Source of the DNA: Bettongia penicillata ogilbyi
Lineage: Eukaryota > Chordata > Mammalia > Diprotodontia > Potoroidae
Length of the DNA: 64,000 nucleotides
NCBI GenBank assembly: GCA_023548195.1
Contig: JAJHZJ010000694.1
Coordinates: 372,001-436,000 of the forward strand
Direction of reading: 5' to 3'
Notes under the pieces: generated by a model
Seen by the model: the letters and a program-made list of their open reading frames with translations, nothing else
Databases searched by the model: none
Told to the model about the DNA's origin: nothing
Shown: positions 56,666-64,000 of the stretch, one piece after another
How positions within the stretch are numbered: position 1 is the stretch's first letter
Layout of the letters: each line of letters starts with the position of its first letter
Program-made: the position numbers and the translations under genes

Positions 56666-56934
56666 TATCTCTCTTGGTAGGCTTAAGCTTCTTGAGAACA
56701 GGACTTGTTTCATTTTTTATCTACTTGGCACAATGTGTCCACAGTGCTGTCCACCCCCCAAAAAAGAAGAAACTTGGATGTATTTAGTGACGGAATAACT
56801 GATAAGAAGATCTCTATCTTCTCCTAGTTCAGTATTGGATGTATGTTCCATAGAGGACTGATGGGAATACATGAAGAAAACCCACCTTGTGAATCTCATA
56901 AAAGTACCTGCTTTGATGAGATAATAGAATTCAA

Positions 56935-57090
56935 TTTAATTCAACAAACATTATTTATTTAATTCTGGCCGGCTCATGAGCCCTCATTGTGAGCTGATCA
57001 CACGCAAAGCACGGAGCTAGGAACTAATGATATCAAGACACAAACTAAACCATGTCTACACCCTCCAGATTTCTTTCTGTTCTTCTCTCC
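56935..57090 (-). repeat. L2 LINE 3' end, reverse
   Basis: 'aattcaacaaacattattta', 'gcaaagcacggagctaggaa', 'agacacaaactaaaccatgt' give the antisense L2 3' pattern. Confidence 0.55.
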
Positions 57091-57104
57091 AAGTAATCCA
57101 TAAC

Positions 57105-57320
57105 ATAAAAACAGTGAATCTCTCTAATATGGTACTTCACAACTGACGAACTAAGTGTTCTCCTCACAACAGCCCTTTGAGAGAACTGTCCATTTTACAG
57201 AAAAGCAAGCTGAATATCAGAGAGTTGGTCAATAGACCCATGGTTTTAATACTGGGAAGTGGAGGCAGGGTACATACCTGGACTTTCTGACTCCAACTCC
57301 CTCCTGCAAGAGATAATGTG
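57105..57320 (-). repeat. MIR-type SINE, reverse
   Basis: 'cacaacagccctttgagaga', 'gtccattttacagaaaagca', 'cctggactttctgactccaa'. Confidence 0.6.
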
Positions 57321-57619
57321 GTGATTTGCACTAAACCCTGGAGATTTGGCTGTGAAATGAACACCAGCGAGAGGGACAAATTCTGACAGCAATTTTGACA
57401 GTGTCATTTAATTGTTCTAATGACACTGATGATTGCTGATGGCCTAGGCCATGACAGGTTGATATAAGCAATTTGCATGAATTCTGCTTTGTCTGTTGTA
57501 GAAAATACATTGACCCACATTTACAAGTATCTGTGCATGAAAAGACATAGAGAGAAATATTAGTGAATGGGCCCATGAATGGAGTATTCACACATTAAGA
57601 TGGACATTAACAAAAGATC

Positions 57620-58065
57620 ATGTTTCTTCAGGAGAGAGACCAAGATAGAATGAATGCATAGCCTGGGAAGAATTTGTGAAAGAATCTGGAGGTGTTTAAT
57701 CTAGAGAAGAGACATAAGGAGTAAAAAAGAGCTATCTTCAAATATTTAAAGGTTTGTTATGTGGAAGAAAGATTAGCCTCAATCAATATAGCTCCTGACA
57801 GCAAAAGTAAGGTCAATGAGTAGAAGTTGAAAAGGTAGATTTTTGCTCAATAAAAAGAAAAAATACTATTAATAATCATAGCAATTCAACTATGAAAAGT
57901 GTCTCATGAGACGGTGATCTCTCTAGTGCTGGGAATATTCTAGCCAAAGCTGGAGGACCATCTATAAATCAGAAATGTTGGAAAGCAGATTTCTGTACTG
58001 GGTGAGAGAGTGGGTTAAATGACCCCTTAGATCTAATCCAGCTCTAAGATTCTATGGTCCTGATG
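57620..58065 (+). repeat. CR1/L3-type LINE 3' end
   Basis: 'gaggtgtttaatctagagaa', 'gctatcttcaaatatttaaa', 'gtggaagaaagattagcctc', 'aatgaccccttagatctaat', 'ccagctctaagattctatgg'. The terminal ATTCTATGG motif is the CR1 end. Confidence 0.8.
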
Positions 58066-58069
58066 AAAA

Positions 58070-58600
58070 GGAGAAAAGAAGGGTCAGATGTGAGAAGTTT
58101 TGTGGAAGTTGAGTGAGTAGCAGATTAGATTTGATATGCAAAGGATGAGGAATGAGTGGAAACGTGGCATTGCCCAGAGGGGAGGGTTTCAGGAGAAATG
58201 TGAACAGTCCATTTTTTACTGTGGTTACTTCAAGTTGCAGGCAATATAACTCATTCAAGATACCCTGTCAAAAGCCAATGATGTGAGGGAGAGATGGAGA
58301 AGGCTTGCAAGTAGACAATTCTAGCTCACAGTTTCTGACTTATTCCCTTATCCCTTAGCATTACACTCCAAGGCAAGGGTACTAAGGTAGGAAGTAAAAG
58401 CTATGAAATGCCATACAAGAGACTTTGACTTTTACATTTAGTCACTTTTTAATATTTTCTTTCATTTCTACTTCATGCATCTCTTACAAAAACTAATTTG
58501 GCAAGGATCAGCCTCAGTTCTTATAAATAAAACTTTTTCCACTTTTTCTAGAAGCATCAACTGCATTGTTACAGGGATGTGGGTCTGTTGAATGTCCACA
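58070..58600. other. Unique DNA, no gene seen
   Basis: No recognised repeat or exon on either strand. Confidence 0.35.
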
Positions 58601-58609
58601 GCAGGAAAA

Positions 58610-58795
58610 GATTGGTAGTATGTGTCAGGGGGATAGAAAGATCTGAGTTCAAATTTACCCCTTATACCAGAAGCATGACTCTGAGTTTCAATTTGTTCAT
58701 CTATGAAATGGGGACAATGGTCCCCTAGTATAGTTTTAAGGTGAAAATGAGCGGAATGTATGTAAAAAGTGACTTTGTGAACTTTAAAACACAAA
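58610..58795 (+). repeat. MIR-type SINE
   Basis: 'aaagatctgagttcaaattt', 'ttcatctatgaaatggggac', 'aaagtgactttgtgaacttt'. Confidence 0.65.
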
Positions 58796-58899
58796 TCTAG
58801 TGTCGGTTATTATTGGATACCAATGGAGATTTTTTTTTTAATCATTTGTGAAGTTTCACAACAAAAAGGAAACTAAATGAAACCTCCTCAGGGACTAAC

Positions 58900-59125
58900 G
58901 TCTTATATTTAGAGAAGGTTTTAGGGCACCATTATAACTTGATTTTCACAACAGCTCTGGGAAACAAATAGGAAAGAGATAGTTATCTCCATCTTAGTAT
59001 ACAAAATTTGAGGATGACAACATCCCATACTTTTTACAGATGAAGAAACAAAGGTTCAGAGTCATGATTCTGCTGTTATATGAGAGAACCAGTTTATCTT
59101 ACTCCAGGACCCAGTGTTTGTTTAT
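58900..59125 (-). repeat. MIR-type SINE, reverse
   Basis: 'tgattttcacaacagctctg', 'tttttacagatgaagaaaca', 'accagtttatcttactccag'. Confidence 0.55.
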
Positions 59126-59219
59126 GTGTTTGACTACACAACAAAATCTCTTCTAGTATTACTTTTCAGCTTGAAAATATTCTTTCATTTATTTGTCCAG
59201 GTCCACTCCCTCCCCCAAA

Positions 59220-59630
59220 AGCTTAATTTCAAAGACTTAATTTCTCTTTCATAATCAACTTAAATGTGATACAAAGGAGAAGGGGAAAAGACAAAATGGA
59301 TGACAAACAGGGCCCTGGAAAAAGACAGCCCTTGATACTCTGGAATACTGCTGTATTGTATTCTTCTAGATGCTTGTGGTACTATCCAAGGCCTTTCCTG
59401 TGTCACGTCTTCAACACCAAAGGCCATCTAGACAAAAGGTCTGGTGAGAGGTTCCATCCATTAAGGTACAGGCAGCTGACATGTTTAATGCCCCTGTAAT
59501 GTAAGATCACATCTCTGCCAGCGAGCAGCAGTTCTGTAACTTTCCATGGAGATGTGGACCCCTTTCTTGTTTCTTGATATATAATTACACACTTAACTCT
59601 CACTTTGATAGGGCCAAGATTCTTTTTAAG
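59220..59630. promoter_or_regulatory. Candidate regulatory flank left of the purine tract
   Basis: Repeat-free unique DNA ('gctgacatgtttaatgcccc', 'gtgtcacgtcttcaacacca'). Listed because the same texture resumes beyond the purine tract. Inference. Confidence 0.22.
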
Positions 59631-59633
59631 AAT

Positions 59634-59897
59634 AAAGAAAGAAAGGAAGAGAGGGAGGAAGGAAGGAAGGAAGGAAGGAAGGAAGGAAGGAAGGAAGGAA
59701 GGAAGGAAGGAAGGAAGGAAGGAAGGAAGGAAGGAAGGAAGGAAGGAAAAGGAAGGAAGGAAGGAAAAGGAAGGAAGGAAGGAAGGGAGAAAGAAAGAAG
59801 AGACAGAGAGTTGGGGAGGAAGAGAGGAAAAGAGAAAGAAAGAAGGAAAGAGAAAGATGGGAAGAGAAAGAAAGAGAGAGAGAAAGAAAGAAAAGGA

Positions 59898-59933
<36 letters not shown>

Positions 59934-60046
59934 AGAAAGAAAGAAAGAAAGAAGAAGAAAGAAGGAAAGAAGGAAGGAAAGAAGGAAGGAAGGAAGGAAG
60001 GAAGGAAGGAAGGAAGGAAGGAAGGAAGGAAGGAAGGAAGGAAGGA

Positions 60047-60090
<44 letters not shown>

Positions 60091-60240
60091 AGGAAAGAAA
60101 GAAAGAAAGAAGGAAAGAAAGAAAGAAAGAAGGAAAGAAAGAGAAAGAAGGAAAGAAGGAAAGAAAGAAGGAAAGAAAGAAAGAAAGAAGGAAAGAAGGA
60201 AAGAAGAAAGGAAAGAAGGAAAGAAGGAAGGAAAGAAGGA

Positions 60241-60288
<48 letters not shown>

Positions 60289-60384
60289 AGGAAAGAAAGA
60301 GAAAGAAGGAAAGAAGGAAAGAAAGAGAAAGAAGGAAAGAAGGAAGGAGGGAAGGAAGGAAGGAAGGAAGGAAGGAAGGAAGGA

Positions 60385-60480
<96 letters not shown>

Positions 60481-60483
60481 AAA
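59634..60483. repeat. Giant GAAA/GGAA purine tract
   Basis: Blocks of GGAA (59659-59744, 59983-60046, 60343-60384) alternate with GAAA blocks. The only pyrimidines are C at 59804, TT at 59811-59812 and T at 59858. From 59859 to 60483 there are 625 consecutive purines. It gives 289-372-codon frames on both strands with Lys/Glu/Gly/Arg or Ser/Phe/Leu/Pro periodicity; these are artefacts. Confidence 0.98.
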
Positions 60484-60489
60484 CATGAG

Positions 60490-61260
60490 AAACAATCTGC
60501 AGAATTCAACAGCTGGATCACATTACACGGAAAGCAGCCCCGATGACTGTATAACAGACAGCTTTTGTGTCTCCATGAATAACATAATGTGCTGGGTAAA
60601 TGCTTTTCCCCATTTAGAAACAGGTAGTTAATGGGCGCTGAAGTGATCAGATGCTCTGTACCCCCAAGGTTACTTCCATCATGGGACTGAGTAGCACAGG
60701 GCTCATAAATAAAGCATCGGATCTTCTTTTAAGTCCGGTCAGATAAACAGGACTTACACCATGTGACGAGAGACTGTAGTGAGATGTGACACTGCGACTG
60801 ATAATTCCGGGGCCTCTTGGAATGTGACATTTTGCACACAGTACACTGAGTTCATAACCCAGTGGCAGTCTCTGGAGCCACCATCTCTGAGGTTTCTATC
60901 ATCTCCTTGACTCAGCTGTTGCATGAAAAGTATGCAACTGGGTTGGATTTCAAATTATGCAAAGCTTATTCTTTCCTATGTAAAGGTTAACATAAGACAT
61001 ATTGGCAAATTCTAATTCTAATCTAACAATTTATTATTATGAGGGCCACGTGCATCTTGACAACCTGCTGACTGATGCAAGCCAGTCCCTTGGTGCAGAT
61101 TTTGGACAGAGCTGGGGTTGACTTTGATGGTCAGAAAACAGCTGCTAGACAACCCAAGACCACAAGATTGAGTGAGGCGCAGGGAGGTCTGGGAGAGAAA
61201 AATATCTATTCTTCTCTTCAAATGTTCCATTTAATTATATATCCCTGATATGAGACCCTT
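60490..61260. promoter_or_regulatory. Candidate regulatory block right of the purine tract
   Basis: Repeat-free, with several CpG ('gggcgctgaagt', 'gtccggtcag', 'tgacgagag', 'ctgcgactg', 'attccggggc', 'gccacgtgc') and an octamer-like 'attatgcaaag' at 60954-60964 plus an E-box 'cacgtg' at 61045. Texture suggests an enhancer; no proof. Confidence 0.35.
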
Positions 61261-61264
61261 TAAA

Positions 61265-61600
61265 ATCAACTGTATTCAAATTGTTGCCCATTTATTGCTG
61301 TATTATTAGTCGGTGATTTGTTTGCTGCTAACTCCACAAACTATACCCTCTCAAATATTCACTTACAAACCTATACACTCATATTTATTCTTATTAGATT
61401 TTCCCTTAGCATTATAGACCTCATCTCTGAATAATTTCTTAATGTGGACCAAGAAAATGCCTAAATACTTTTAAAATAGTATATACATACATATATATAT
61501 ATACACATATATACATATATATATGGGGGGTCAATCTATGATTTTATTTATGTAGAAAATCCCCAATGAAGAAACTCCTTTCTCTAATGCAGATCAGCAA
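61265..61600. other. Unique AT-rich DNA with (TA)n tract
   Basis: TA/CATA repeat at 61481-61523. 61560-61600 ('gaaactcctttctctaatgc', 'agatcagcaacc') resembles the reverse end of a local SINE tail. Confidence 0.5.
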
Positions 61601-61606
61601 CCTATT

Positions 61607-61703
61607 AGATGGATGGAGGATTTTGAGGAGAATGTGTTTTATATTGCATTGCATTATGAAATGGATTTAATGATCACTGTAATATGAAATGAATTTATTG
61701 ATC
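61607..61703 (+). repeat. Unknown sequence pair, copy A with tandem end
   Basis: 61607-61675 is the near-complement of 62907-62972. Its last 21 bases repeat 28 bp on, at 61683-61703, with two changes. In one frame copy A reads RWM-ENVF-IAL-YEMDL-type residues, open until a stop after 61690. No known family recognised. Confidence 0.6.
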
Positions 61704-61734
61704 CACAAACCCATTGAGCTAACGATACTAGAAA

Positions 61735-61865
61735 ATTGACTGGAGGCATTGAGAAGAAAATGACTTTCCCTAGATCACATAGCTAGGACATGCCTGAAGC
61801 AGAATTTTCTGATTTCTAAGGCTACCCCTCCCTTCACTATACCTAACTGACTCTCAATGCATTCA
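61735..61865 (-). repeat. MIR-type SINE, reverse
   Basis: 'ccctagatcacatagctagg', 'gcagaattttctgatttcta'. Confidence 0.55.
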
Positions 61866-61869
61866 GAAA

Positions 61870-62125
61870 AATGATTGAATGCTCAAATGTGATGATTTAT
61901 AGATATTACTGGTCTTATCTTAGTCTTCTCATTGACTCAATAAATTAATCAAGCATTTTTTTCTTTCAATAAAGAAATGCCGTCTTCCTCAAAAGCACTC
62001 CAAGGGGAAGCATATTCCCAGCTCACTTGTTACTGTGGCCTCTCGCTATGACTTTTTCAAATGGCAAAGATGAATCGACTGAATTGACTGTACAAGTGGT
62101 CAATGAATTTGTTTCCTACCCATCA
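61870..62125. other. Unique DNA, no gene seen
   Basis: No recognised feature. Confidence 0.35.
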
Positions 62126-62129
62126 TCAT

Positions 62130-62235
62130 AGAGCAGAATGATACAGTGAGTGGCAAAAGCCCTGGAACTAGAATCAGAGGGTCTGAAGATTGCCTCTATT
62201 AGTCACCACCTATATGACCTTGAACAAGTCACTGG
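62130..62235 (+). repeat. Truncated tRNA-type SINE
   Basis: 'gcagaatgatacagtgagtg', 'gccctggaactagaatcaga', 'tatgaccttgaacaagtcac' is a SINE head cut off after the CORE start. Confidence 0.55.
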
Positions 62236-62399
62236 AAGAAAAAAAATCTGGCTTCATACTTCCTTCCCAGTTAAAATTCTCTTATCTTAAGAAATCTCTG
62301 ACTATCTGTCCCTTTCTGCCTAACTCACTCCTTACTTTAAACAGTTGGGTGTCACATCTGCATATCCTATTCTTTTGAAATTGCTGTTTTGGAGAAATA

Positions 62400-62610
62400 A
62401 AGTGGTATACCCATAACATACAAGCAGGAACTCTGAATGCTAATGCCAGGTCTGGTGCAGATTTACTGTGTGGCCTAGGGCTGCTCATTTAACCTTTCTG
62501 TCTCTTAATTTCTTCATCTGGAAAATGGAGATACTACCTACTTCATGGGGGTTTTGCAATAACTGGTACATATGGGTACAGTGTTTCAAGGTTAATGGAT
62601 GAAGCTGATA
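62400..62610 (+). repeat. MIR-type SINE
   Basis: 'actgtgtggcctagggctgc', 'ttcttcatctggaaaatgga', 'tgggggttttgcaataactg'. Confidence 0.65.
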
Positions 62611-62906
62611 TTGAAATGCAAAGGAGCAGGAAAATGTGTGATTCTATTGAGAAAATCGGGCACAGTAGTATACTTCTAGATGGATACAGCATGCCTAGGA
62701 TTACAAAGCAGCAGCCCTAAGGTCAAGCGTTCCAAACCACATGACAAGTGCAGTAAGCCATTAGAAACGCACCACCTGGAGCATCAGATTGTTATTCCTA
62801 ACTAGAGTTTAGAAAACAAATAAAGAAAAGGGTCAGATGCACACATTTATCAAACACCCTTGATATAGGTCTCATATTGACGGGCAAACAGCTGCATTTG
62901 GAGGTA

Positions 62907-62972
62907 GATCAATAAATCCATTTCATAATACAGTGCAATCCAAAACACATTCTCCCCCAGATCCATCCATCT
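62907..62972 (-). repeat. Unknown sequence pair, copy B
   Basis: Reverse copy of 61607-61675, lacking one codon-sized triplet. It lies in a 65-codon reverse frame (62850-63047) that reads, over the shared part, RWM-GENVFWIALYYEMDLLI. The shared frame is open in both copies. No family recognised; see findings. Confidence 0.6.
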
Positions 62973-63133
62973 ATATATTAGAAATCCATCCTGCTTTGCT
63001 TTCAGCCTGTCAAATGTCACAACGGAGTGTGGAAGCCAGGTTGCCAAGTCTATATCCTGAACTAAATCCCAATGGAAACCTCCTAGATATAAATAACCAC
63101 TATGAACATACAGAGGAGAGAAACAGCTGTAAA

Positions 63134-63136
<3 letters not shown>

Positions 63137-63203
<67 letters not shown>

Positions 63204-63210
63204 GTTTCTC
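63137..63210. repeat. (CT)n microsatellite
   Basis: About 70 bases of CT with TT and TG interruptions. Confidence 0.95.
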
Positions 63211-63214
63211 TCAC

Positions 63215-64000
63215 TGAAATCATAAAATTATTCACTACTAAGAAAAATCTGAACACAGAATGCTTAGCCATTCCAATTTCTAGAACCTAGGACAAGGATG
63301 CTCATCTCTCCACAGTTTTAAAATTTTAGTTTTAATCCCTGGACTCTTATAGAAAAGCCCTCGGAGAGAAATAAAAACAGCTCTTTTTTACTTTCTGGCA
63401 TCACATTTAGCTATGACAATTGAGTTTCATCAATGGACTGATTCCATTAAAAGGTGACACACACACACCTCCTTTTTTTTTGAAAGCAGAAGAACAGATA
63501 GTTCTCTCTGAGCCTCTCAGGAATTGTGGGTAAGGAAATCCAAGTTTAATTAAAACAACAAAACAAAAAACAAAAGAGCAGATGAACGAGAGGCACTTCC
63601 AGGAGTTTTGAGGAGAGGCAGATGAGAAGAAAAGAAAGCGAGGGAGGAATGAAAGATGTCTCCTGCAGAAGGACTCCTGTTGCAACAGAAAGAGACCATA
63701 ACTAGGGAGGGAGTACTGAGTTGCTAAGTGAACACAAAGTGACCTCCATCACTCTTACCTACAACCTATTTTCCATTATTCACATATGCCTGGCTTTTCC
63801 TTGGCTTATAGGAAGTAGCTGCACCATGCCTCTCCACCCCTTGTTGATATGTGCTCAGGGCTATAAACTCATTTTAATTTTAGGCTAAGACAAATAAAAT
63901 TATGAGATAAATCGGCCACTGTTGCTGCAGCATTAAACGATCAAACATAATTTATTTCCTGGAATTATCTGTTCTTTCTAATTATCTTCACCATATCCAC
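63215..64000. other. Unique DNA, no gene seen
   Basis: No exon or repeat recognised. 63890-63980 is AT-rich with regulatory-like words ('aacataatttatttcct', 'ctaattatcttc'). Confidence 0.35.

Noticed and set aside
56407..56798. 126-codon forward frame with Tyr/Ile/His repeats
   Set aside because: Driven by the TA/TG compound microsatellite.
59403..60546. Open frames of 289-372 codons on both strands
   Set aside because: They are generated by the GAAA/GGAA tract; the residues follow the repeat period and both strands are open at once.
62933..63290. Ser-Leu and Arg-Glu frames on both strands
   Set aside because: Driven by the (CT)n microsatellite at 63137-63210. The non-repeat reverse frame at 62850-63047 is kept separately.

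Overview
The window looks like gene-poor nuclear DNA of a marsupial. It is AT-rich, has no CpG island, and has no open frame that reads as a host protein. The longest open frames all lie in simple repeats. The lineage call rests on the repeats: tRNA-derived CORE-SINEs with an RTE-type 3' end, SINEs with a MIR/L2-type 3' end, a second SINE type whose 3' half appears as a near-palindromic pair at 2.7-3.2 kb, L1 3' ends of the metatherian type, an ORF1-only L1 (HAL1-like) element, and hAT-type miniature transposons. Family assignments come from recognising consensus-like text, not from a database search. The species, and whether this is intergenic or deep intronic DNA, cannot be decided.

Layout. 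1-8 kb: old MIR/L2/SINE fragments, a SINE palindrome and a (TC)n(CA)n tract. 8.4-10.4 kb: the HAL1-like element with a broken ORF1 and an internal GATA/GACA microsatellite. 10.5-18.2 kb: a long pyrimidine-rich tract, a repeat-free candidate regulatory block (11.3-11.7), then dense L2, MIR, CR1/L3 and SINE relics. 18.2-22.4 kb: mostly unique DNA. 22.4-26.2 kb: L1 3' ends and L2, with one L1 inside an L2. 27-40 kb: SINEs, L2 copies with nested SINEs, an RTE fragment, four hAT-type elements (two with 8-bp target duplications) and a CpG-bearing unique block near 37.0 kb. 40.8-46.5 kb: CR1/L3 pieces, one apparently split by about 0.9 kb of foreign DNA, plus L2. 46.5-51 kb: mostly unique AT-rich DNA with candidate conserved blocks. 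51-54.3 kb: a SINE nested in MIR, an L2, and an unclassified 0.8-kb unit. 54.4-55.4 kb: a repeat-free block that is the best candidate enhancer. 55.4-59.2 kb: repeats. 59.6-60.5 kb: a very long GAAA/GGAA tract, including 625 consecutive purines, between unique blocks. 61-64 kb: a diverged inverted sequence pair of unknown origin, MIR copies and a (CT)n tract.

No genes act together here and I found no novel gene system. What may merit follow-up is candidate non-coding regulatory DNA, the giant purine tract, the unexplained inverted pair at 61.6/62.9 kb, and the layered transposon history.
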